Below the pieces are notes generated by a model that saw nothing but the letters and a program-made list of their open reading frames with translations, was not told the origin of the DNA and searched no databases. A program made the position numbers and the translations under genes. DNA of 64,000 nucleotides from Marsupella aquatica. Lineage: Eukaryota; Marchantiophyta. Shown one piece after another: positions 10,182-20,889 of the stretch. Where the stretch lies: contig OZ316896.1 in NCBI GenBank assembly GCA_973895155.1, positions 18,290,001 through 18,354,000 on the forward strand, in the 5' to 3' direction. Position 1 is the first letter of the stretch, and the number at the start of each line of letters is the position of its first letter.

Positions 10182-12612
10182 TTATCCAAGCCACTGTTCC
10201 GCAGAACGTTCTCCACTCGACCCAACAGCGCGACGAATGCTAATGTGCTCCCGAGCATACTGACTGGACAGTCGCTCAAAGGGAGTAACATCCAGCTTTC
10301 CGGTACTTGGCTTGCTGTACTTTCTAGTAACAAGCTGTTCGCGAATGGTTCCCCACAAGTGTTCAATTGCTTGTCTTTGTGAAACTGTAAACTTACTGAC
10401 AGAATCATATGCGTGCTTAGCTAGTATATCAATGATCGTTTGAGCCCTGAAAATTACAGTAACGTAAATCAGAAACCAGAAAATTAGATCCAAACAAAAC
10501 GAAGATAAAGACTTCGCATTCAAAAACTTGCGAAGTACAAAATGTGCTGGGTGATAAGAAGAACCTACCATTGCAATTTGTACTGATCTGCAGCAACCTT
10601 CAGGCAGGCAATAAGTGCTTCTCGGCGCCCATTCAATAACCTTGCAGCATCCTTCTGGGCCTGTAGAGTGGCAGCTTCTTCATCCTTTTTCCTGCGCGCC
10701 CTTTCCTCCTTCTTTGACAGCCTTGGGATCAAAGCATTCAGGCCAAATGGGTCACTCTCCTCAAAATTCTCAATTGAGTCACTCTTCCCTTCCCTCTCAC
10801 TATCTACTATGAGCAAAGAATTATTGGCACCTCTCTCATTGGATGATTCACTTCCTGACTGCATTGAAGCGCCTCCAACGTCTTCAGGTACTAATTCGTC
10901 ATCGTCATTAGCCTCTGGCAGCGAATCGATGCACTGCCGCACACGAGATGACGCCTTGGAAAACTGCAGGGAAATTCAGGGAATGCATGCATCAGCGCTG
11001 GTAGACAGGCATTGTGCTAACAAGCTACGACTAACGAAACAAAGTCTCTCCAAGGGGAGTATGTTGTAGACTTGGCTCAAAAGGGTATGACAAGTAAACC
11101 AGTGGAGTCCTTGGCGAAGACATAACAATCTCAAAGGGGATGAACCTACCACAAAAGTGTCATCAGTCCGAAAGTCATTGGCCAGAACTGCCCATAGCTC
11201 CCAGACTTCAATGTGTGCTCGTTGAGCAGGAGCAAAGCACTGGTAAGAGTAAACATGACGTTTCATCAAGTAATGTTAGGCAATCCGGAAGCACCAAAGT
11301 TTCTTTACTAACAGAGGAAACTTTCCATATACCGGTTTATCGCATATTTCAAAAAGCATATAAGACTCTGCGCCTATGATCATATGCTGAAGTTACCTGA
11401 AGTAAGAAGTTTACGGACAAGGACTGAGTTTAGAGTCCAGCAACAACAAACGTCACACAGAGCTTAATCTTCTACGCAGTTAATAGAACAAAGCTGAGTA
11501 AACTAATCCAACCAGGGCCAAAACTATCCAATGCGTTCAGGTGTTAACGTACCTCAAGGTGATCCAACGCAGCACTGAAAAGTGAATGATAGTCCGTCCA
11601 CAGCTTGGAGTCAACTGCTTGAGAAGGTGATGTCATAGCTGCTCTCAGAACTTCGAAAAAGGCATTCGCTGTGTCGGAGTTGACATTTCCTGCTTGCAGG
11701 AGTTGCAGAGCAAGTTTGGAAGCTTTGGAAAACTTGCCAGCATTTCCAATATGGGACGAAATTTTGCCCATTGCTCCCAAGATCTGCTCTTCACTAGCTT
11801 CTACTTCATCGGTCTTAAAACGTACTCGCCTGCTTTCTGAAGGAACAGAAAACATTGCTGGTCAGCCAAACGGCAAACTAGATACAACAACAAATAATCA
11901 AATTCTCCAAGATAATTCTACAATTTGAAGTGTATACGAGAAAACAATATTTCTCTGAACTAACGATCTCCTGATAAACACGGTGCAAAGGACTTTTAGG
12001 CAACTCCAATCAGAGCTCAATTTAAAATGACTAGTTTCAATCGGACTATCAAGGAATGGTCTGTTTGCGACCTAACTTCACGACCTGGTCGGGTTCCACC
12101 ACTATATTAACGCAAAATTATACTATGGCACCTTAAGAGCCCCCCTCAATTTTTGGGGCAAAGCCAAGTGCTGACACCTGGTGTTAATGATTTGCAGTCA
12201 GTAAAAGAGTCTTCATGTCAGGACCGCTTGTCAATATGAAGTATCTTCTATGGAAGGACAAAGAAACGCCTTCGAATTGAAATTCCAAAACGCCAGAAAC
12301 GTATGTTCGGCACTCTGATGGCTTTTTAACTTGAAACAGCAGAAACAGACACAATTCCAGCTGAGAAAATTGGAACGGACTGAGAAAAAGTAACAGCACG
12401 AAAAATCCAGGCAGAAGATTAACACAATACTATATCAGAATATTACCGGCAGCATCAACTTTTTCCTTTGGCCGCTTGCTAGACAAAACAGGAGTGATTC
12501 GAATTGCAGGTGCAGGCGCAGCTGACACCTCGGATGCCGGAGCCGGTTGCGCAACAGGAGGAGGACGTGCAGGCGGAGGCAAACCCTCGAACAACGAGCC
12601 CTTCATATCCAT
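10182..12612 (-). CDS. conserved plant protein of unknown function, 5 exons
   Basis: I do not know a function for this protein, but its layout resembles a plant-wide family of unknown role. Exons read from splice sites and phase are 12612-12447, 11836-11553, 11239-11150, 10963-10569 and 10446-10182, giving 399 residues. The first exon carries GSLFEGLPPP followed by a Pro/Ala-rich segment and SSKRPK. The second has SRRVRFKTDE and a helical stretch ending HSLFSAALDHLE. The third is WELWAVLANDFRTDD. The fourth has an acidic patch (EANDDDEL), then an Arg/Lys/Glu-rich segment (RLSKKEERARRKKDEE). The fifth is helical, with SQRQAIEHLWGTIREQL. No signal peptide, membrane segment or catalytic motif is visible. 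The charged, low-complexity N-terminus suggests a soluble, perhaps nuclear, protein. Its leader shares an inverted repeat with the ORP gene at 16953. Confidence 0.8.
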
Positions 12613-12698
12613 CTCTGTACAAGACCCTTAATTCTAGAAAAATGCCCCGTCCACCGGTGATCCCTCTCCTCCTTTCACCGTGATTAGGGCTCAAATCC

Positions 12699-13275
12699 CC
12701 GAAATGCCGCACACTCTTCGTCCTACTATATCCCTCGATTCCCTGTCCCTCCTCTTGCTCCGCTTGCTCGAGCGCTTCCTTGCTTCTCTACTCCCCACCA
12801 AAACAGCACGGCAATTTGTCGCTCTCCGCTCCTCCTTTTGCTCTGTCTATCTGTCCGTCTGTCCTCTCCACCCCCAGAAGCGAAGTCCTCCTCTGCTCAG
12901 CCCTTCCACTCACTTTCGCCTCTCCTCAATCGCACCCTCTTCGCTCGCATCAAGCCAAGCGTGCCAGCCTCCGTCCCGTGCCTCTGCCTGCGTAGAGCAG
13001 TGCAACGCAAGCCCAAGCTACACAGCACAGCAATGCCAATGCCAATGCCAAAGCCAAGCGCAGCAATGGATCACCGCCGAACACCGGCAAGCACTTCGAG
13101 TCGCTCCGGACTAGGGTGCTGCAGCGTCATCAACCTCTCGAGCAAAGCGTTTCTCTGCCTGCTCCGAATCAAGGACTTTGGCCTTGCTCCTGGCGATGGT
13201 GGTCAGCAAAGCTTCGAAGCCAGTCGAAGAGAGGAGGAAGGGGAGAGAACGATGCACTCATACACGAACTTTGCT
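12699..13275 (-). repeat. inverted-duplicated leader/promoter, copy A
   Basis: Read on the minus strand, this block is a diverged copy of the plus strand at about 16262-16884. Matching phrases on the plus strand here include gaaatgccg(c/g)acactct, tctatctgtccgtctgtcct, cgcatcaagccaagcgtgcc and aacgatgcactc. The copy begins about 90 bases upstream of the start codon at 12612, so it is promoter or 5' untranslated region of that gene. Confidence 0.85.
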
Positions 13276-13932
13276 TGGATTCTATATTACAACTTTTTAA
13301 AATTATATTGTCACTAAAGATATTCTAATTTTCAATATAATCATTTTTTTTATTGTATTTAATTATGTCATAGTTTCAATATATTCACACCTTGGTTATT
13401 TTGTTGAACTTGTCATCCTTATACAAAACAAAACTGTGACATATTTATAAATACAAAAAACCATGGTAATATTATTAATTTGACCATCTTTAGTGACAAA
13501 CTAATTAAAAGTTGCTCTATATTAATCTCTATTGTGTAGACAGGAGGGAGAAAGTGAAGAGTGCACAAGGTGATGTAGTCTTTTAGCAAAAGAAGTTTGT
13601 GCCATCCCAAAATTGCAACAAGAGTCATCTTTAAAGTTGATAGTTGCTGCTTGATCAGGGCACCAAAGAATCATATCATCAACAATAATTTCACTTCAAA
13701 TAACTCTAAATGTGCACTTGATGCATTGTGGTGTGCCATCCAAGATTGGAACATCAAATTTCCACCATAGATCTCATTTTAATCTTGAGCGATCATATTG
13801 GAAGATATACTAGCACCAATGCAAAATTGTGAGAGTGAAATTCACATCCATCACAATGTTTGACAGGATGTTCAAATAGACCCTTAAAACCCATGTGTGT
13901 GGATCACATTCAAACATTATTTTTACTCACAA
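13276..13932. other. AT-rich spacer, no gene seen
   Basis: This AT-rich segment lies between the inverted leader copy A and the solo LTR. It contains T/A runs near 13290-13500 and phrases such as ccatccaagattggaacatc that recur elsewhere in the window. No coding frame was recognised. Confidence 0.4.
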
Positions 13933-13937
13933 ATAAT

Positions 13938-14279
13938 TGTTAGATATTGCTCTAGTCTTGTGACTCATGAACTAACCATAGTTAGTCTAACTCGGGTTAG
14001 GACTTAGCTAATGTTAGCGGTAGTGCTGTTGTGCATATAGCCGGGGCTGATGCCAGACCCTGGGGGAACTTAGGCTCATTGTTACGGAGCTAGTTGAGAG
14101 ATAGGGAGCTTGTGCTGTGGATGTTTGGTATGGTCGGTTGACCTAGAGTGCAGTAAAGCTCTTGTGTGTTCCCGTGGACGTAGCCTCATGTGGAGGTGAA
14201 CCACGTATCTCTCTGTGTCGACTATTGTGCGTTGAATGGTTCATGGGCTTGCTGTTGCGAATGTCGTCTATGCTCAACA
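13938..14279 (+). mobile_element. solo LTR, Ty1-copia type
   Basis: The 342-base element begins TGTTAG and ends CTCAACA, the TG...CA ends usual for LTRs. It is flanked by a perfect 5-base target duplication, ATAAT, at 13933-13937 and 14280-14284. Near its 3' end it has the stretch cgtggacgtagcc...gaaccacgta, a hallmark of plant copia LTRs. No internal retrotransposon coding follows on either side, so this is a solo LTR left by recombination. Orientation is inferred from the 3' position of that stretch. Confidence 0.9.
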
Positions 14280-14284
14280 ATAAT

Positions 14285-16261
14285 GTTTCACCAAAATACA
14301 TTCCTTATTCACATTTTTTGAAAGTTAATGAAATGATAAAAAATAGTCATGCATGTTATCATTTTCATAATCTAACACTATAATACGCAATCCCGCCCAT
14401 TTGGCCACTTTCGTCCGTCGTCCCGTTACGAATTCAAATTTCAGCGGGAATCAATCTTAACCGTCAGATACAAGCATCTCATTTTTCGTAGCCGTCCGAT
14501 CGTGAAACGAGGCATGCACCAGATTGAATGAGGCACTCAGGCACGCGCAGCCCCTTCCATAGGGCTTCGCGCCCCTCCTGGCCCCGACACCCCTGCTCCC
14601 CATCCGTGGCGAATGAAGGAGGCACAAGCCTCGCTCGCCCCCCTCCATAGGGCTTCACGCCCTCTTACCTCGCTCGCCCCCCTCCATAGGGCTTCGCGCC
14701 CTCCTGCCTCGCTCGCCCCCCCATAACATGCGATTGATTGCTCGAGAAGTGAGAAGAAAACTTTCTTTCGAGGCATACATCAGATTCTCCCTATGGGACC
14801 GGCCCTCCTTGCACAGTGCAACGCACTGGCATAGGGCTCGTCATACATAACTTACCATACTCATTTCTATCCATACCCCTTTTTCAATGCACATATGTTA
14901 TTTTTCACTATTAAAATCATGACAAAAACATGCATGATTATCATTTGACATACATCATAGTAATGAGTTTTCCCATCTGCATGATGAGCCATGAAGTTAC
15001 AATTTAGAAGCTTCACTCTAGAAGCATAGGCCACAACTCTAGCATGTAATTGGCGCTTAATAAGTAAGATTAACCAGCACCTTTATTTTGCTTAACTCTC
15101 ACTTTTTAGGGTGTCAGGAGGAAAATGCTCTATGAGTCCTGACGTCAACTCTTATTATGGTCCATCCAAGACATCCACTTCAACATCTACAAGTTATATG
15201 CTTGATGAGCCCTCTACGGAAACTTTCTTACCTGATGGGCCCCTAGGTAACTACTGATATAATGGTTTTATAAACTCAACTAAAGTCTTCACTTTACAAT
15301 TACAGAAACTATAAACAACATCAACTTCAACATCTGTTGCTGGGTGCAAGCAAAACAAATGCCTCAAGCCAGGATAAGATGGGATATGCCAGCCCATAGT
15401 TGGATGCAGAGCACCGGTCTGGATGCTTAAACCTGGTCCATCTAGGTTACAAGGTTCATAAGGAGTGTTCCATCCAAGCATTACTTTCCACTCGCAGAGC
15501 CTCTTCTTTTGTGGATTTGAAGAATTAGATTTTCTTACTCATGTCAGTTGTTAGAGTGAGTTTTACTACGTCAGAAATGTGATCTTCCTGTAAACCTTTA
15601 TTAATGATTGTAAGTTTTGACAAAATGTAAGAGACTCTTTCACTGCAATAGAAGTTTGTTCTCTTGGGGCCTAAATGTTTTACAAAATGGCCGATGGATG
15701 GCAGAAAAACCGTTCTCTACTCAGATAGTACTTTTCCTTACTAAAAACCTCCATATTTTTTTCTAGTCCATCCTGGCTGCAAGGTTCATAGTAGTGGTCC
15801 ATCCGAGCATGACTGCCTCTTGAATAGCACATCTAAATTTTTGAAAAATCTAAGAAAAACCCTTTTCTCTGGGACATACAGTAGAACGGTCGCGATCTTC
15901 TGGCCGAAGATCGCGAGGCCTGAAAGAAGCCTGAAATCACTGAGATGAACGGGATGACGAGTTTCCGACCCGGGAAGACGACGGTGACGCTGCCGGTACA
16001 GTACGGGGGACTAACGGCGAGCTCCATGACGGAAGAAGGAGGTACGACCGGATGACTACTGGAGTATCAGCCGCCGGGAAGGATTGAAGATTCCGGCGAG
16101 TGGGGATTCGTGCCGTTCGGTTGGATCGGGTCCGGCCTTTTGTTTCGCCGGTTGCTGAAAAGCCCTCTTTGAGGAGGGTTCTCTAATCTCTACTCCCGGT
16201 CGCTACTGCTCTCTGTTTGTGTCTGTGTTTCGCCGAAACTCTCGACGTCTAGAGCATTGCC
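14285..16261. other. repeat-rich spacer upstream of the ORP3 leader
   Basis: This spacer holds a GC-rich minisatellite at about 14545-14730 and dispersed-repeat wording (ccatccaag) near 15.15, 15.47 and 15.79 kb. A GC-rich stretch at 15.88-16.17 kb includes the short palindrome cgcgatcttctggccgaagatcgcg. That stretch could be decayed coding DNA, but no frame stays open. No gene is supported. Confidence 0.4.
14545..14730. repeat. GC-rich minisatellite (ccatagggcttcgcgccct)
   Basis: At least three diverged copies of a roughly 42-base unit are present, built on ctcgctcgcccccctccatagggcttc(g/a)cgccct. The open frames across it are only a consequence of the repeat and look like repeated Gly-Arg-Glu-Ala-Leu-Trp-Arg peptides. 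Confidence 0.8.
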
Positions 16262-16884
16262 GAAGGCTTTGCGAGGTTTGCGTACGAGTGCGTCATTCTG
16301 CCTCCTTTCCTCGACTCTTCGATTGTCTTCGGTTGTCTGAGCACCCACCATCGCCAGGAGCAAGGCAAGTGCTCGATTCGGAGCAGGCAGCGAAACGCTT
16401 TTGCTCGAGAGATTGATGACGTTGTCGCATACCAGTGCGGAGTCACTCGAGGTGCTTGCCGGTGTTCGGCGGTGATCTTTTGCTGGGCTTGGCTTTGGCA
16501 TTGCTGTTCTGGTCTGTGCTGTGCTGTGCCTTGCGGTGCTTTTGCGGTGCATTGCTTTGCTGTATGCAGGCAGGCAGGAAGGCACAGGACGGAGGGTGGC
16601 ACGCTTGGCTTGATGCGATCGAAAAGGGTGCGACCGAGGAGAGCCGAGAGTGAGTGGAGAGGTGGAGCACAAGAGGACGACGCTCTTGGGGTGGGGAGGA
16701 CAGACGGACAGATAGACAGAGGAAAAGGAGGAGGAGGAGATCGAAAATTGCCGTGCTGTTGTGGTGTGGAGTAGGGAAGCAAGGAAAGCGCTCGAGCAAG
16801 AGGAGCAAGAGGAGCAAGAGGAGGAGAGACAGGGAAACGAGGAATACAGTGGGGAGGAGAGTGTCCGGCATTTCAGGGAGTTGA
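16262..16884 (+). repeat. inverted-duplicated leader/promoter, copy B (ORP3 side)
   Basis: This is the partner of the block at 12699-13275, lying in the same orientation relative to its own gene. It ends about 70 bases before the ORP3 start codon, so it is probably 5' untranslated region plus core promoter. It contains purine-rich runs (gagcaagag units at 16793-16825) and a diverged pyrimidine-rich complement. Similarity continues across about 0.6 kb with indels. Confidence 0.85.
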
Positions 16885-16952
16885 GTTGCACAGCAGCAAA
16901 ATTTTCGGAGTTGTGGGGTTGCGCTTTTCTTGTCCATCGACTGGCAGTAGCT

Positions 16953-19900
16953 ATGACTACCGAAAAGCCGTCGGCGGGGGGAGGGTTCTTCTCGTCGATA
17001 TGGAACTTCGGCAGTTCGGTAGGGAGTAAAGTCAACAGGTGAGTCAAGCAAGCAGGCAGGGTTTTATTTACGCTCTATCTGTCTATCTAGTTTGAATGTC
17101 CATCCGTCTCTTCGTATATTCAGTATGTGATTTTATGCATTTGTTCCCTTGGCGCCGCTCTGTAAATTTTTCTCTGCGCCGATCTTAAGTTTCTGGACGA
17201 GATTCATCCCTGCGACTATGTGGAATTCGTTTTGTGGGCTTCCGATGCATGTTTGGACATCTGAGTTTTCTTTCGCGTCTCATCGTCCGAAATTCATGTC
17301 CCGCCTGGTCCCTTGATCGCAAGAGGCTTCAAAGGAATTTTTACAAAAGCTGTGAAGTGTGTCGAAGCTTTTCGTGGAGCTGTACTGTACAGCGTGAAGC
17401 ACTGCTCGTACGGAACTCAAAAATTAGTCTGCCGCGGGCTCGTGGGATAGCTTGTTTCTGCGGCTCGTTCTTGTGCTTTACGATTAACGACTGAGTTCGG
17501 CCGTCCAGCTCGAATTTGTGTTTTTGTAATTTTAGGAGCAATCTAGTGTTTCTAGGTGGTGTATGTTGATGATACTGAATACCTTAGGTGGACGTGCCAC
17601 CAGATTTAGCCTGGTGGAGTGGTTCTGCTCGGTATATTTGGTGAATTCTCATCTTAGTGCATTTGTTAACACTCTCGAGATCATCAAGTACTCGTTCGAA
17701 TTGGCTGCGGTTAGCTAATACTGGACTTGTCGTGTGTAAAACGCAGTCTCATTGGCAGAGAGGGTTTGGAAGTGATCAACCCCGAAGGCAGTCACGATGA
17801 TGCAGAAGCAGAGGCTGCCAAGGGTAGATTCAAGGACGAGGTTAGTTTTGTGTCACGGTTGCAATGAAGCTGAGCCACCTTTGTGGTCTTGGAAGAATTC
17901 TGCGTAAGGTAGACCACAGGAATATTGCGGAGGCTCTAGCTGCCCTGTTTGATAGTCAGGCGAAAGATCTTGGTTTGTGTGCGAGAGATTGTGTGCCCAA
18001 GATATGTGAAGAAGTTGATCTGTCTTGTTGTATTTACGGTTTCTCACTCATATTTTCATGTGGAATCCAGGATCGGGAAGGATACTGGCAGATGATGCAT
18101 AAGTACATTGGCTCAGATGTCCAATCGCTGGTCACTCTTCCGGTTTTTATTTCTGAGCCAATGTCAAACGTCCAAAAAATGGCTGAGGTGAGCAATTTGC
18201 ATCTTTCCGTCCTTATCAAAGTCAAGCAGGCACCAAACTCCTCACACGAATGGATCGAGATCCGTTGTCAATATAACTGGATAATCCCTCCTTATGAGTT
18301 TTTGCACTCGGGGATTGCAATTGGTTGGGGTACAATCGAGGGAAAAGAATCAGCCAATCATACAAATGTGGATCTGAACAATTGTCTGTGTGCTTGGCTG
18401 CAGTTGATGGAGTACTCTTATCTTCTTGACCTTGCGGATGACTGCCAAGATCCAAGCCTAAAGTTGGTGTATGCAGGTGGGACAGCTTTCATGGCATGTC
18501 TAACTCTTTCTCTTATTCGTTTCAGGTTCGGATTTTATCATCATTGATTGATAGCAGAGAAATCATGCCTTTTCCATAGCATTGTCACCCAAATTTAGTA
18601 TAATTCCCTCATTGGACTACGGGAGTAAACGCGTGCTCTCGACATTTCAATAATTAACTCCTTAACGCTCTCATTGTGGATATTTCCAGCATCATGGGCC
18701 ATTTCGGTATACTACGCATTGCAACGGACATGGAAACCGTTCAACCCTATTCTTGGAGAGACTTATGAGATGGTTAACCACAATGGCATCACATGGCTTT
18801 CGGAACAGGTAAACTCTTTTCATCAGTCACCATCATTTAAGTGTGAGTAAGGTCTATGTCTCCTTTTCGAAACCGAGTAGGGCCGGCCGGGCTTTGGAGA
18901 GCTGCTATGTCATGTTACAGTTGTGAGAGCTGAAGTGTTGTGGATCTTAAAATAACGGCATTTAGCTTCGTTTGAACAATTGAGTAAAGCATACCTGCAA
19001 TGATCAGAAAGTTGAACTAGTTCCTGGGCAATCTCGGGTATGCCCTTTTGTCCTCTAATAAATGTTGAGGTGACATATATGGGCTTGTGAGGAGAATTGT
19101 CTCATCTTGAAGTTATGTTTTGTGTACAGGTCAGTCACCACCCGCCCATTGGCTCAGCTCATGCAGAAAATGAGCATTTCACCTATGATTTGACGTCAAA
19201 GCTGAAGACAAAGTTTCTAGGAAACTCTCTGGACATTTATCCTGTTGGAAGGTGAGGTCCGAATCCTTTGTTTTAGCATCTTCTCAAGCTTTCATTCCGT
19301 GATGCCATATTATTCATGGTACTGACTGGTTTTTCTTTGCCGTCCTTGTACAGGACACGTGTTGTACTGAAGAGGACTGGGGAGGTATTAGACTTGGTTC
19401 CACCCCCCTCCAAAGTGCATAACTTGATTTTTGGACGAACATGGGTAGACTCACCTGGTGAAATGATCCTTTCAAACATTACAACAGGAGATAAGGCAGT
19501 CTTGTATTTCCAACCTTGTGGTTGGTTTGGGTATGTTATCAATTTTGGCGCTATTTGAGATTTCGATGCACGCATTGAGATTCTTGGGTCACTTGAATCG
19601 TTTGATCGTTTGATGGCGTTATTGTTAATGTAGGTGCTATGTCAATGCTTCAACAAGATTTTTTGAAGTATTTTGTTGGTGTTGTACTGTCTGACGTTCT
19701 CATCAGGGCTGCACTTCCCACGATCATTATTATGTTTATCCTTTGTAAAGTTTCTGAAGAAAGGTTGAACTGAAAGCATCACTTCTAGGTATTGAAGATT
19801 CTAAGTTTTGTGTTCGCAGTGCTGGCCGTTATGAAGTTGATGGCTACATCTACAACAAGGATGAAGAACCGAAGATGCTAATGACTGGGAAGTGGAATAC

Positions 19901-20889
19901 ATCCTTGAGTTATCAGCCTTGTGACAACGAGGGAGAGCCTTTGCCAAATACTGAACTTAAAGAGGTTTGTAAGGACATGTGTTCAACCGTCGGTGTTGAA
20001 TGTTTCTTACTCATAGCCGCCTTTGCTTAACCCGGTGTCTGGTCCTGTTTTAAATATTCCTCCTTGTCCAGCTTGTATTGTTTCTATACACGGACAAGCG
20101 TTTCATATACATTTTATGAGGTGTCTGCCTGTGTGCTCTACGATCCAAGTGATGTTGTTCATCACTCTAGTTGGATTGTTCATCACTCTAGTTGGATTAC
20201 GGTTGATTGGCGTGTCCTTGATTAGTTGAGTTTATCAAATGCTCTGTTCAAATGATGGTGAATATCAAATGAAGATATGGGTTCTCGCAGATGAGAACTC
20301 ATGTTTTGGGATGGGTGCCGTCCCTTGATACAGGTTTGGAAGGTTGCAGAAGCTCCAAAACAGGACAAGTATCAATATACTTATTTTGCTCATAAGATCA
20401 ACAGCTTTGAGACAGCCCCTAAGAAGTTATTGCCATCAGACTCTAGGTTACGCCCTGATCGTCTTGCTCTTGAGAAAGGTGATATGGGCAAAGCTGGTGC
20501 GGAAAAGTCCAGGTATGTGTTCTGTACAACTTAAGTAGGCTTTGATGTGCCTTTTTTATATTGATCGTAGAGGCAACAGGTTAGCCAATATTTCCTTGCG
20601 TTCTGTAACAGTAGATGAACTGATCAAGTATTGTAAACACAGGCTGGAGGAGCATCAGAGAGAAGAGAAAAGGCAGAGAGAAGCAGAGAACGCTGATTTC
20701 GAGCCAAGGTGGTTCAGACTGTCAGGGGATATTGCGAAGACACCTTGGGATGACCACCTAGAGATTTATGAGTTCACTGGGAAATACAAAGAAAGGAGTG
20801 CAGCAATCGATACTAATGCGGATCTGGAAAGTGTTGATCAAGAAGGCATTGTCTTTAATCCGTGGCAGTTTGGTCCTAAGGAAGAATGA
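16953..20889 (+). CDS. ORP3: oxysterol-binding protein-related protein, ORP3 type
   Basis: This is a lipid-transfer protein of the OSBP family, with a short plant ORP3-like architecture and no PH domain. It probably moves sterol or phosphoinositide at ER contact sites. Ten exons join in phase: 16953-17038, 17747-17840, 18071-18187, 18404-18476, 18690-18808, 19130-19251, 19354-19530, 19820-19964, 20334-20512 and 20643-20889, giving 452 residues, close to the Arabidopsis ORP3 size. The N-terminus is [17 protein letters not shown]. The ORD domain follows with [41 protein letters not shown] and the family fingerprint EQVSHHPP, split between exons 5 and 6. The C-terminus has [14 protein letters not shown] and [12 protein letters not shown]. 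The start lies in ctATGAC with a long leader duplicated near the divergent gene at 12612. ORP3A versus ORP3B cannot be decided. Confidence 0.95.
20140..20192. repeat. 21-base direct repeat in ORP3 intron 8
   Basis: The phrase gttcatcactctagttggatt occurs twice in tandem inside the intron between exons 8 and 9. Confidence 0.8.

Noticed and set aside
12680-13317. Several overlapping open frames of 70-159 codons
   Set aside because: They lie in the inverted leader repeat, are low-complexity Ser/Leu/Pro/Gln peptides, and recur on the minus strand at 16.25-17.05 kb because of the repeat.
14537-14776. Repeat-containing protein (GREALWRGASE units)
   Set aside because: It is a translation of a GC-rich minisatellite without start context or neighbours.
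12699-16884. The whole segment as one transposon with 0.6 kb terminal inverted repeats
   Set aside because: No matching target duplication at the outer ends (caaatcccc versus agggagttg), no transposase inside, and both copies coincide with gene leaders. It is kept only as an alternative.
16190-17047. 285-codon open frame on the minus strand
   Set aside because: It is antisense to the ORP3 leader and first exon, with composition dictated by purine-rich repeats and no motif.
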